Shown: positions 18,042 through 26,800 of the stretch, piece by piece | How the letters are laid out: each line of letters begins with the position of its first letter | Position numbering within the stretch: position 1 is the stretch's first letter | NCBI RefSeq assembly: GCF_900129425.1 | Contig: NZ_LT670817.1 | Span: 4,402,001 to 4,466,000, forward strand | From: Bradyrhizobium erythrophlei | Lineage (GTDB): Bacteria > Pseudomonadota > Alphaproteobacteria > Rhizobiales > Xanthobacteraceae | DNA: 64,000 nucleotides | Direction of reading: 5' to 3' | Program-made: the position numbers and the translations under genes | The notes under the pieces: generated by a model | What the model saw: the letters and a program-made list of their open reading frames with translations, nothing else | What the model was told of the DNA's origin: nothing | The model's database searches: none

Positions 18042-18457
18042 CTCGTCCTGTCGGCAAGAGCGGCCTTGACCGCGGGACTGGCGTGCAAGGCACCCAGCAC
18101 GGAAATTGAAGCAATGGTGGCGCGGGCGAGATCGGCCGTGACGTCTTGGGCGATGCTGGCAAGGCCCAGAACATTGATGTGCAGCATCTCGCCGGCCCGC
18201 CGTGCCGCCTCGAGATCCTCCCGGCTGTAGTTTCGCAAACCGAGTTCCAGACTTTTTCGGGCCGTGGACTGTTTGACTACGTCTGCGTGGCGTTCGAGCT
18301 GGTTACGGATCGCCGTTCGAATGAAATCAGTGCGATTGGAGTAGAACCCGTCCTGCACCAATAAATCGACGTGACCCAAGTCGACATAACCAAGGTTGAT
18401 CGTGATTTTTTCGGTTTCGGGAGGTTTTGGTCTGAGCTCGTGGACATTAGGGGTCAT
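18038..18457 (-). CDS. Ribbon-helix-helix (CopG-like) regulator
   Basis: A 139-residue protein. The N-terminal KITINLGYVDLGHVDLLVQD with GFYSNRTDFIRTAIRNQLE forms the ribbon-helix-helix, followed by a C-terminal helical domain ending SPAVKAALADRTR. I chose the ATG at 18457 because an upstream ATG at 18487 lies inside a large palindrome that looks like the operator. Operon with the esterase; the pair is common in rhizobia and suggests local control of polyester metabolism. Confidence 0.82.
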   Translation of the reverse strand: MTPNVHELRPKPPETEKITINLGYVDLGHVDLLVQDGFYSNRTDFIRTAIRNQLERHADVVKQSTARKSLELGLRNYSREDLEAARRAGEMLHINVLGLASIAQDVTADLARATIASISVLGALHASPAVKAALADRTR

Positions 18458-18467
18458 TTGTTTTTGC

Positions 18468-18503
18468 CATCCATATACCATCTGCATGGATGGTATATGG
18501 ATG
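18468..18503. promoter_or_regulatory. 15-bp inverted repeat, probable autoregulatory operator
   Basis: CATCCATATACCATC, six bases (TGCATG), then GATGGTATATGGATG: two perfect 15-base arms, starting 11 bases upstream of the ATG of the ribbon-helix-helix regulator. Such regulators bind palindromes and often control their own operon, so this is its likely operator. Confidence 0.75.
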
Positions 18504-18549
18504 TCTTCGAACGTCTGTCAAGTGGACGCACTGTCCCGACGGTCGTCGG

Positions 18550-18684
18550 CCGCCGCCGTTTATAGGGCGGCGGCAATGCCTTGCAGCGGATCTCCAGCCG
18601 GCCATCGGGAAAGTCATAGATGTCGACGAACGTGCCTGCCCGGGCTGCCGTCGCCATTTGCGGCGGACCTGCTGCAGTGTTCAA
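18550..18684 (-). pseudogene. C-terminal remnant of an ISNCY-type transposase
   Basis: The peptide ARAGTFVDIYDFPDGRLEIR followed by CKALPPPYK resembles the C-terminal block (FV.V..FPDGR...R.KG..LPY) I know from ISNCY transposases. The frame then diverges, and no catalytic domain or terminal repeat is present. Confidence 0.45.
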
Positions 18685-18717
18685 TGTTTTCGAAGATCGA
18701 ACGGCTACAGCGATCCG

Positions 18718-19200
18718 CTAAAGGTTGTCAGGAGTGCGCAGTGGCGAGGATTTATCCGCGTTGCGTAACTCCTGTTCAGCCAGGTGCCAAAACTCTTCGT
18801 CCCTGTTTTCGGGCTTTCCGGCGTGCTCCCAAAGTTCGTGAGCACGCTTGCGAATATCTTCTTCGGAGGGTTTTTCCATAGCACTTGCCCGCTGCTCTAA
18901 TTCATTTGTCAGCGTCAGTATTCGCTGGGCTGTTTCCCGATCACTCAGCCACCGCGCGAAGACGCGGTATTTATCAGCTTTGGCGCGAAGGTGGGACTGG
19001 CTATCTTCCACGGCAAACTCTTCCTCAAGAGTAAGACGACGAAGAGGCTGAAAAAGTTCACTTTTTTTGAGCATTTCGAAACGAGATTGATTTTTTGAAA
19101 GTTCCCGAAAAATTGCGCACGCCAAGTTTGCCGCTGCTCTAAAGCGAAAGGCCATTTGCGCTTCGCCGACCGCGAACGCCGCTGATCCCGCTAGGACCAA
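18718..19200 (-). CDS. DUF2934 domain protein
   Basis: A 160-residue protein. The C-terminal third, EEDIRKRAHELWEHAGKPEN then EEFWHLAEQEL, is a DUF2934 motif. Before it lies a helical segment, KADKYRVFARWLSDRETAQR, often found in small Bradyrhizobium proteins. The first 45 residues are less convincing and the start may lie further in. Function unknown. Confidence 0.65.
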   Translation of the reverse strand: MVLAGSAAFAVGEAQMAFRFRAAANLACAIFRELSKNQSRFEMLKKSELFQPLRRLTLEEEFAVEDSQSHLRAKADKYRVFARWLSDRETAQRILTLTNELEQRASAMEKPSEEDIRKRAHELWEHAGKPENRDEEFWHLAEQELRNADKSSPLRTPDNL

Positions 19201-19304
19201 GACAGAAGCAATATAGTGCCGATGACGCCGTCAAATATCGTTTCAGCAGTGAGCCAGCAAGGGCAGCAAGACCTCGGCCCTGAGGTCAACGCCGGGACGA
19301 AGGA

Positions 19305-19333
19305 AAAGCGGTCCCTATGCGGGACCGTTTTTT
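19305..19333. terminator. Terminator hairpin
   Basis: CGGTCCC, a 5-base loop, GGGACCG and six T; on the minus strand the stem is followed by CTTTTCC. It lies just past the 3' end of the catalase fusion gene and probably ends its transcript. Confidence 0.7.
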
Positions 19334-19354
19334 CAAGACTCGGCGCGAGGTGAG

Positions 19355-20650
19355 CTATTCGGCGGCTGGGTCAGCCTCGAAAGCGGTCTGTTCGATGACT
19401 TCGGGCATTTTGGCGACCGACATCAGCGAACGCGCGACCTGATTGAGCAACTGATCCGCATTCTCTTCTTCCCCCAAGGACTTCGAGAGCAGCGCAACGA
19501 CCGCAGTGTGACGCAACTGCTGAGCAAGATTGCGGGCGGTGGTGTAACCCGAGATCTCGTAATGCTCCACCCGCTGCGCAGCTCCGATGAGTGCAAGATC
19601 GGAGGCCGCATCGTCCTTTTTGACATATTCCTCCATCACTTCCTGGTCCTCTGCGACGAGGCCCTGCATCCCCTTGCAGACCTTCGCGCGAGGTGTTTTC
19701 CCAAGCAACTCAAAGCATTCGTTGAGACGCTCGACCTGGGATTCGGTCTCTGCGAGATGGATTTCGAAGAGTTCCCGTAGCTGGTCGTAGCGTGCGGCCT
19801 CCGCCATCTTGGGCAGCGCCTTCGTCAACTGTTTCTCGGCATGCAAGATGTCGCGCAACTGATCGATCAGTAGTTCGTCGAAGCCCATCGGGGCGTCCGG
19901 CGGCGAACTCTCGGCGACGATAGAAGGCGCTCCGCTCGGTTCGGAATTTTGAAGCGCCGGCGACGCCGTGAAAACCCAATCGTCACCCTGATTCCAGGGA
20001 CCGCGAGTGTCGATTTCACCATGATCGCCGGTGCCAGTGGAATCGTTGAAAAACTGGTTTACGAGACCGGGTGTGGGCGCGATGCGACCGATACTGAACG
20101 CGGGCTTGCCCATGCTTTCGAGCGCAAGCAAGAATGCCTTCATATGGGTGATTTCCCGTGTCATCAGGAACTGCAGGGCGTCCTTGGTGCCAGCATCGTC
20201 GCAGAAATTGATGAGCCGCTCATAGACGATTTTGGCGCGGGCTTCGGCCGCGATATTGCTCCGCAGATCAACATCGAGTTCGCCGGTTATTTTAAGATAA
20301 TCGGCCGTCCAGGCGTTTCCTTGCGAATTGAACAGATTGACGCCGCCGCCGCCGGCGATTGCGATCAAGGGATCAGCTTCCGCTGCCTCGCGATCGAACT
20401 TTGATGGTTTTAAATGTAGTCGTGCCAGGGAGCCAACAACCTCAAGATGGCTGAGTTCTTCCGTGCCGATATCCATGAGAAGATCTTTGCGGTCTGGATC
20501 TTCGCAGTTGAGTCCTTGAATTGAATACTGCATCGCGGCGGCTAGTTCGCCATTCGCCCCGCCGAATTGCTCGAGCAACATATTGCCAAATCGAGGATCC
20601 GGTTCATCGACACGCACAGTAAACATAAGCTTTTTAACGTGATGGTACAT
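19355..20650 (-). CDS. Manganese catalase fused to DUF892 (YciE-like) domain
   Basis: A 431-residue protein with two ferritin-like four-helix domains. Residues 1-230 are a manganese catalase: Glu35 in GGANGELAAAMQYS, the ExxH pair in TEELSHLEVV (Glu65, His68), then AEARAKIVYERL and REITHMKAF as further ligands. Residues about 265-420 are a DUF892/YciE domain (DELLIDQLRDILHAEKQLTK; RVEHYEISGYTTARNLAQQL). The first domain would split hydrogen peroxide; DUF892 proteins are stress-induced. The fusion suggests a role in oxidative or desiccation stress. Confidence 0.88.
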   Translation of the reverse strand: MYHHVKKLMFTVRVDEPDPRFGNMLLEQFGGANGELAAAMQYSIQGLNCEDPDRKDLLMDIGTEELSHLEVVGSLARLHLKPSKFDREAAEADPLIAIAGGGGVNLFNSQGNAWTADYLKITGELDVDLRSNIAAEARAKIVYERLINFCDDAGTKDALQFLMTREITHMKAFLLALESMGKPAFSIGRIAPTPGLVNQFFNDSTGTGDHGEIDTRGPWNQGDDWVFTASPALQNSEPSGAPSIVAESSPPDAPMGFDELLIDQLRDILHAEKQLTKALPKMAEAARYDQLRELFEIHLAETESQVERLNECFELLGKTPRAKVCKGMQGLVAEDQEVMEEYVKKDDAASDLALIGAAQRVEHYEISGYTTARNLAQQLRHTAVVALLSKSLGEEENADQLLNQVARSLMSVAKMPEVIEQTAFEADPAAE

Positions 20651-20818
20651 TGGAAACCTCTTGATGGTGGGAGTGATCTAGGCCAACCGGACTGAGGTCT
20701 GAACGTTCCCTAATTTTCTTTGAGTTCGACCGCTGAGACGCCGTACCTCGCGAGTAAAGCAAGCGACTTGTCCCACGCGGTCTCAACCGAGTTCCCCAAT
20801 TACGTATCGAGGAGTCCG

Positions 20819-21058
20819 ATGGATGGGAAAAGCAAATCGGCGGCGGAGATCTCAACTGGCATTTTGTTAGGCGCCGGCACGGCATCGGATCGACTCGAGC
20901 GGCCATCGGGCAGATCGACGCCCGACCGGGATCCCGCCGCGGCGTGCGCGTCATCTCCGCTCGCTTGCTCGAACTCCTCGCCGGCACGTCCCCAGGTCAA
21001 ACTTTCCCATCAGCCGACGGATCCGCAGCAGGACGACGACGGCGGCGGGCGCGCTTGA
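20819..21058 (+). CDS. Possible small Ser/Pro/Asp-rich protein
   Basis: A 79-residue frame, MDGKSKSAAEISTGILLGAG to a polar tail ending DDDGGGRA, with GAGGAG six bases upstream of the ATG. It is low in complexity and matches nothing I recognise. Low confidence. Confidence 0.35.
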   Translation: MDGKSKSAAEISTGILLGAGTASDRLERPSGRSTPDRDPAAACASSPLACSNSSPARPQVKLSHQPTDPQQDDDGGGRA

Positions 21059-21206
21059 CGAAAAAGTCAGGTTGGCCGCGCTGGATTGAAGTTGGCTTTT
21101 CAACGCCGCCAAAAATCACAGGCGCCACGGCTGCGCCGACGGCTCAGAATTGACGCGGGTTGTGGAACTGATGCCCAGGACCGGGCGTTGATTTTGACGG
21201 TGACTT

Positions 21207-21470
21207 ATGGCGACACAAGAACTTAGCGGTGACGGGATGATAATCATCGACGGCCAAAACGTCGAGACTGTCTACTATTGGCTGACCGTGGTCCCCGAGG
21301 CAGGTCCCGTGATCGCAGAGGGTTCGATTTCGGGGTCGGAGGGGGTGATGAGGAAGGTCAAGAACGCGAAGGTCGCTCGGCTGGCTCTTGTGGATGGCCC
21401 AACAGTCGCTTTGCAATGCCACGGCGGTCGAAATGGGACGCGCTGGGTGCGATGCAGGCAGGATCGTTAG
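21207..21470 (+). CDS. Conserved small protein of unknown function
   Basis: An 87-residue protein, MATQELSGDGMIIIDGQNVE then YYWLTVVPEAGPVIAEGSIS and RLALVDGPTVALQCHGGRNG. It looks like a compact beta-rich fold that I associate with other Bradyrhizobium small proteins. No motif suggests an activity. Confidence 0.6.
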   Translation: MATQELSGDGMIIIDGQNVETVYYWLTVVPEAGPVIAEGSISGSEGVMRKVKNAKVARLALVDGPTVALQCHGGRNGTRWVRCRQDR

Positions 21471-21557
21471 CGGTTCCGGGCAGCAAAGTCTCGGTGATGC
21501 ACCGGAGCTAAATCGCGCATGATCAGAATACGTATCGCGTTGCACGTCGCCGAGCGG

Positions 21558-22162
21558 CTAGAAAACCGCTGCGTCCCCGAACTTGCCCACCTCCGGCTCC
21601 GTCCATGCCGAACTGGTCACCATATCCATTTCGCAGCTCCTGCAATTCTTCGAAAATGGCCCTCGATCTACCAGCACCGCTGATCGTGGCGGTCCCTGCC
21701 CCATACCAAAGGTGAACACGTAACCAAAAGTTCTCTGCAAACGGCTCAAAGGCACCAGATTATCATCTGTAATTCCCCGGCTGCGCGCTTCTTCATTTTG
21801 GGCCTGTAGATCGACGAGCCGGCGTACCGGCGGTTCGTCCTTTTCGATCTTCAGACGCTCAGCCCGAGCCTTCTTCAGGTTAGCCGGATTCGGTTCCCAT
21901 CCCGCGATCTTCGAACTTACCTCGGACCTGCGACAAAGCGCTTCGTGCGTTCGTGCCTTGCGATCGAACGGAAAACCGAATCGAGCGCGGCAGATGTAGC
22001 AACGACAGCGGTCAAATATTTCGCGATCTCTGTCCCCTTCGCCAAGAGCACAAAAAGCTTGCGGTACCGGTGAGCGCAGTCGCCGCTCTCGTTAGGATGT
22101 TTGCTCGGATCGGCGTGATGAGGCTCTAAACCGACATGTCGAGCGCGTGTTCGATCCGTCAC
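21558..22162 (-). pseudogene. Unrecognised gene split between two frames
   Basis: One frame begins with GTG at 22162 (MTDRTRARHVGLEPHHADPS to FRSIARHERTKRFVAGPR) and stops at 21917. An overlapping frame continues WEPNPANLKKARAERLKIEK, DEPPVRRLVDLQAQNEEARS and SRLQRTFGYVFTFGMGQGPP to 21558. Both halves look codable and fit a single protein broken by a frameshift. I do not recognise the family. Confidence 0.35.
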
Positions 22163-22288
22163 GGAAGGAAAGCTAGAGTAAATTCGTGCGCGATCGATGA
22201 AGCCGGAAGCCGTCCGGTCGCGGCATGAGTCGCTGGCGCCATCGGAGCAACTGGCCGGCTTCCCGTTCGCTCGGATGCAGACCCGGTA

Positions 22289-22337
22289 TATCCACGGCTC
22301 GACCTAGCTGCCTGCCAATATTCCTCGATGCGCCCCG
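22289..22337. repeat. 49-bp direct repeat, copy 2
   Basis: Identical to 1056-1104. It lies about 75 bp outside the left end of the IS1182 element, in a stretch (22163-22410) that contains no convincing gene. Confidence 0.8.
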
Positions 22338-22410
22338 GTCGAACTGAAGATGTCCGTTCATCGGGGTAGAGCGGACTCTCCGTGAATGGCTCACCACTTC
22401 CGAGTTTGAC

Positions 22411-24084
22411 CCAGGCCGTGTGGAAACGTTTTCGTTTCCCACGCAACCGAGCGCGATGGGCCTCGACGCGGCCGTCTGAGTCTATTTTTGCTGTATCGAG
22501 CCTGGAGTCGACCTGGGGGCCGCGCTGAGCGAGATGAAGGGTCACAAAGCGCGTACAACACAACACTCCTCATGCCCGGATCGCCGCGAGGAACGGTTTG
22601 ATACCGACGATATTCATCACGCGCGTGAGGTTGTAGGCGAGCACGTGCAGCGCCATCTCAGTCGCCACCTTCGGCAGCGTCTTCATCAGAAAGTGCGTCG
22701 CCCCCATCCGCATCTTCAGCGTGGCGAACGGATGCTCGACGGTTTCGCGGCGCACACGCATGGCTTGCGGGTTCTGATCGAGCCGCGTCTGCGCGGCTTC
22801 GACGACGTGTTCGTGTTCCCATCGTTTGATGCGGCGCTCGTTGGCCGTTGTGCACCGATCCTTGAGCGGGCATGTGCGGCACGCCTTCGTCAAGTAAATC
22901 AGCATTTTCTGGCCATCTTCATCAGCGGTGAAGTGGTGCGCCAGCGTCTCGCCGGCCGGGCAGCGATAGACATCGTCCTTGGCCAAATAAACAAAATCAG
23001 GTTTCCCAAAACGGCCTGCCGACTTGGCGCCAGAGGTTTGCGGCTTGGGCAGCGTGACTGCGACGCCGGCCTGTTCGCAGGCCAGGATTTCCTCCCCTTT
23101 AAAATAGCCCCGATCCGCAACGACTTCCAAGTTATCGCTGCGCAGCGCGGCTTTCGCCGCCTGCGCCATCGTCGCCAGTTGCGATCTATCGGTGCCGACG
23201 TTGGTGACCTCATGCGCGACGATCAGATGGTTCGTAATGTCGACCGCACTTTGCACGTTATAGGCAACCATGCCTGAGCCGCGCCCGCTCGTTGCCATCG
23301 AGCGGCAATCGGGATCGGTCAGCGATATCTGCTTATCGGGCGAAGCGAGCAATGTCTTTTCAATCGCGGCCAGCCGTTTCACTTCTTCGTCGAGCTTCGC
23401 CAGCTTTTCCTTAAGCCGTGTCTTGGTAAGCAGCACTGTTTCCGACGGCTCTTCTCCTGCGGCAGTCTGGCGGTCGGCGGTATCGAGTTGGCTCATGTAG
23501 CGTGCCACGCTCTCTTCGATCTGCTTCTGGCGGCGTTGGATCTTGCCCTGCGTGAAGTTGTTGTCACGACTGTTCACGGCCTTGAACTTGCTGCCGTCGA
23601 TGGCAACGCTGGCCTTCGCCAGCAGGCCGATCTTTCGGCACAAGGCGACGAATCGCGCGCAAACCTTCTTAATCGCGGGGCCATTGTCCTTGCGGAAGTC
23701 GGCGATGGTTTTGTGATCCGGAACGAGCCGCCCGGTCAGCCACATCACCTCAACATTGCGGCCAGCCTCACGCTCCAGCCGCCGGCTCGATTGGACCCGG
23801 TTCAGATAGCCGTAGATGTAAAGCTTGAGCATCGCCGAAGGATGATACGCAGGCCGACCGGTCGCTGCCGGATCGACGCCGTCAAACCCGAGGTCGCGGA
23901 GTTCCAGCGCATCGACGAACACATCGACCGCCCGAACAGGATTGCTCTCGTCGACCCAATCCTCAAGGCATTCTGGCAGCAACGTCGCCTGCCCGCGATC
24001 CAGTCCCGCCACAAAGCCTGGCATCAAATCCCCCGTCGATTCAGTAGGGGATCATGGCATGGGAAGAGTTTTCACACAGCCTGG
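22411..24084. mobile_element. IS1182-family insertion sequence
   Basis: An element of about 1.67 kb with imperfect terminal inverted repeats: CCAGGCCGTGTGGAAAC at 22411-22427 and GTTTTCACACAGCCTGG at 24068-24084. They agree at 15 of 17 positions when one is inverted. The single transposase frame between them is intact. I could not identify a target duplication. Confidence 0.8.
22570..24027 (-). CDS. IS1182-family transposase
   Basis: A 485-residue, apparently complete transposase. Order of features: the N-terminal GLDRGQATLLPECLEDWVDE and RPAYHPSAMLKLYIYGYLNR region; first catalytic Asp in ASVAIDGSKFKAVN; second in EVVADRGYFKGEEI; a cysteine cluster CRTCPLKDRC; and a C-terminal RRETVEHPFATLKMRMG containing the catalytic Glu. 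The element may still be mobile. Confidence 0.92.
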   Translation of the reverse strand: MMPGFVAGLDRGQATLLPECLEDWVDESNPVRAVDVFVDALELRDLGFDGVDPAATGRPAYHPSAMLKLYIYGYLNRVQSSRRLEREAGRNVEVMWLTGRLVPDHKTIADFRKDNGPAIKKVCARFVALCRKIGLLAKASVAIDGSKFKAVNSRDNNFTQGKIQRRQKQIEESVARYMSQLDTADRQTAAGEEPSETVLLTKTRLKEKLAKLDEEVKRLAAIEKTLLASPDKQISLTDPDCRSMATSGRGSGMVAYNVQSAVDITNHLIVAHEVTNVGTDRSQLATMAQAAKAALRSDNLEVVADRGYFKGEEILACEQAGVAVTLPKPQTSGAKSAGRFGKPDFVYLAKDDVYRCPAGETLAHHFTADEDGQKMLIYLTKACRTCPLKDRCTTANERRIKRWEHEHVVEAAQTRLDQNPQAMRVRRETVEHPFATLKMRMGATHFLMKTLPKVATEMALHVLAYNLTRVMNIVGIKPFLAAIRA

Positions 24085-24214
24085 ACCCAGAGCGGAAGCC
24101 GCGCGTTCTCCGGTAGGCGATAACAGAGATTAGTGTGTTTGCCGTGACCGGCGCGACTGCAAAGCGAGGACCATCGCGTCGGCGGCTGCGCGGTCGGCTC
24201 GGAAGTGACTCGGT

Positions 24215-26017
24215 CTATGCTCCTGGTGCCGTCTTGCTCGTCCAGAGCCGCGCAACCGCGTAAAGCGATAAGCCCGATCCAAGGCAAGCCGGAATCGCGG
24301 ACCACACCCAAGCTGTGTGTTCGGGTTGCAAACTGACGATGATCACGCCCTGCCCCGCAGCAACGCCTGCACCGATCACTGCGATTGCCCAAGCTGGGCT
24401 GATAGCGGCGGAATTTCCGCTTATTAGGGGGGCTAATACGAGCGGACCGAATGCTAACTGTACACAAAGACACGCGAGCTGCAGGTTAAGAAACCAACCG
24501 CTGGCGAAGCTCAGGCCGGGATCGTCATTTAGCACGAACAAAGCGATCAGCATGACCACGCAGAGACTGCTGCCTGCGATTATGGCGCGCCTCCTCGCGA
24601 GAGCCTCATTGGACGGCTGCGCCCGTTCCGGCGCCAAGCTTGACCAGACAGCTGGGATAATGTCGTACCGAATAGTTGCTAAAATTGCGGAAAACATCGC
24701 ACTGCCCGTCAACACAGCCATCGCAATCACGCTTACGAGCAAGAGCCATGAGGCCACATCCGCCAGGTCGTTCCGCTGCGAAGCAAGCCGCACAATGAAA
24801 GATCGCAGGACGTCGGCGCCGCCCGGCGTGTTGGTCGCGAGTACTGCGATCGTTCCGAACATGCATATGAGCAGCCACACCAGGGCGCTGGCGCTAGCGT
24901 ACATCGCTAGTACTCGTGCAAATGTCTCCGGGGTTCGGCCGGTGTCTACGCGACCAGAATGCGGATCAATCTCCAGCGCTGTTATTCTGAGCCAGTTCGT
25001 CGTGTCGACAATCGGATAGAAGATCGGCAGTAGGACCAGAGCTAATAGGCCCGAAATCGATGTCTGCGTCTCAGCCCGCAAGGCGGAGACGCTCTCGGTG
25101 ATCACGGCTGGAACGCCTTGGGCATACAGACCAATTAGAGCGATAACGAGCGTGGTCGCTGCCAGGACCGCTATGAGTTCATTGACGATCCTCGAAAACC
25201 TGCGAAACAGGCGGGCGCCGAGTGGTTCGATATCAGTGGTTTCGCCGGAGACCGGACTTCCGATCGGACTAGTGTCGATGTATCGCGATCGTCGATAGAT
25301 CAGCACGATTGCGCAGCACGCCGCAAGGACGGTCACTGCGAACGTTCCCTGTGGCGGCATTTGTCCAGCCGACGAAATCAGCATGTACAAAACAATGAGG
25401 GTCGATCCGATCAATCCAAAATACAGAATTCCAAGTTGCGCCTGCGCCGAACGCATGGCCCCGGAATTCCCGGCCGGTATTGTGTACAGCAGCATCAAGC
25501 CTAAAAGACCACATGCAATGGGGAACGTGGTGTTTAGGCCGCCCGGCAGGATCGGCTTTACCAATGTCGCGGCGCCGATCGCTGCGCTGGCGATCAAGCC
25601 CGCAAAAGCGCAAACACTCAGCATCGCCGCGATCAACTGCACGCGCGCATCGTTGCCGTGTTGCCGTGCGATGAAGCCTGGGACGGTGACTGACCGATCG
25701 CGTTCGAGTGCCTGGCTCATAAAGGCGCGCATTGGCAGTCGCAGCCTCTGGATCAAATACAGACCCGCTCCGAACATCGCCGAGAAGATCATGGCTGGCC
25801 AGAATTCGCCCTTGGCACCCCAGCTAAATAACTGGCCGAAGGTCGCAATCTGTAGAGAATAGGCGATCAAACTGTTCCGTACGACGCCGGGGGGCGTGTG
25901 CTCGGATGCAACGAAGTATTCTCGCGCTCGGGCGTATACTCCACGGCCCAAGAGATAAAGTGGGATGCACGAAATCCCGACGCAGGCAATGAGAGCGAGT
26001 AATGCAAAGCTCATCAT
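24215..26017 (-). CDS. Sodium:solute symporter-like membrane protein
   Basis: A 600-residue inner-membrane protein with about 13-15 hydrophobic segments. The opening (GRGVYARAREYFVASEHTPP then SLIAYSLQIATFGQLFSWGA) and the IDTTNWLRITALE block match the general plan of SSS-type transporters, but no strong substrate signature is visible. It is divergent from the lipase-like gene at 26099. Substrate unknown. Confidence 0.6.
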   Translation of the reverse strand: MMSFALLALIACVGISCIPLYLLGRGVYARAREYFVASEHTPPGVVRNSLIAYSLQIATFGQLFSWGAKGEFWPAMIFSAMFGAGLYLIQRLRLPMRAFMSQALERDRSVTVPGFIARQHGNDARVQLIAAMLSVCAFAGLIASAAIGAATLVKPILPGGLNTTFPIACGLLGLMLLYTIPAGNSGAMRSAQAQLGILYFGLIGSTLIVLYMLISSAGQMPPQGTFAVTVLAACCAIVLIYRRSRYIDTSPIGSPVSGETTDIEPLGARLFRRFSRIVNELIAVLAATTLVIALIGLYAQGVPAVITESVSALRAETQTSISGLLALVLLPIFYPIVDTTNWLRITALEIDPHSGRVDTGRTPETFARVLAMYASASALVWLLICMFGTIAVLATNTPGGADVLRSFIVRLASQRNDLADVASWLLLVSVIAMAVLTGSAMFSAILATIRYDIIPAVWSSLAPERAQPSNEALARRRAIIAGSSLCVVMLIALFVLNDDPGLSFASGWFLNLQLACLCVQLAFGPLVLAPLISGNSAAISPAWAIAVIGAGVAAGQGVIIVSLQPEHTAWVWSAIPACLGSGLSLYAVARLWTSKTAPGA

Positions 26018-26098
26018 AAGAGCTTTAGGATTGCAGGTAACTGGATTTCGAGCAATAAAGTCGATGATCCCTTGGTGATGGCGCTGGGGAGGAGGCCT

Positions 26099-26686
26099 GT
26101 GCAGAACGACCGTAATGATGTCGGCAGCTTGTGGGTAGGAGTGGTCGCAATCATCGCCCTCCTCTATTGCAATCCCGCCCGTGCTGAGGCGCGTGTCATT
26201 TTATTGCGGGGTTGGTTCGGCGTATTTTCTACTGGTCTGGACGAGATCGCCGACGCGCTCAAAGCCAAGGGCATCCGGGCGGAGGTAGCTGGTCATCTGT
26301 ATTGGAGAACAGCCGCAGACGATATCCTGCGCGAGCGCGCCGAGGGCAAGACCGACGCGCTTGTACTGGTGGGCCACTCGCAGGGAGCCAACAACGTCAT
26401 TGATATGGCTCGAGTACTTGAAGCGAAAAATGTGCCCGTTGCGCTATTGGTCACGCTCGCTCCATACAGGCAGAATCCCATTCCAAGCAACGTCATGCGG
26501 GCGATCAACTATTACCAATCTACTGGTTGGGGAGCTCCGATCACGGCCGGAACTGGTTTCCAGGGCAGGTTATCTAATATCGATGTGAAGGAAGACTCGA
26601 CTGTTTCCCATATCAATATCGACAAAAGTACTCGCGTTCAGGCCGAAATTGCTCGTGAGGTCGGGGCGGTCGTCAAGGCCAACTGA
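26099..26686 (+). CDS. Secreted lipase/thioesterase-like alpha/beta protein
   Basis: A 195-residue protein. I chose the GTG at 26099 because GGGAGGAGG lies just upstream and it gives a clean signal peptide (cleavage near NPARAEA). The fold shows VILLRGWFGVFSTG, the nucleophile motif VGHSQGANNVIDMA and a late His (TVSHINIDK). Substrate unknown. A decayed relative follows at 26801. Confidence 0.7.
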   Translation: MQNDRNDVGSLWVGVVAIIALLYCNPARAEARVILLRGWFGVFSTGLDEIADALKAKGIRAEVAGHLYWRTAADDILRERAEGKTDALVLVGHSQGANNVIDMARVLEAKNVPVALLVTLAPYRQNPIPSNVMRAINYYQSTGWGAPITAGTGFQGRLSNIDVKEDSTVSHINIDKSTRVQAEIAREVGAVVKAN

Positions 26687-26800
26687 CCTGCGGACGCGCG
26701 GTGTCGCTGACCCGAGTTCCCGCGACGTGCTATTTCGGCAACATAATCTTAGAAAATCGATTCAGGCCTTTTCGGAATTCGTTGGGAAGGATCGGTTCAT

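Noticed and set aside
18504..18549. Short hairpin GCCGCCGCC/GGCGGCGGC at about 18548-18573
   Set aside because: It lies within the transposase remnant, has no T tract and does not follow a gene end, so I did not call it a terminator.
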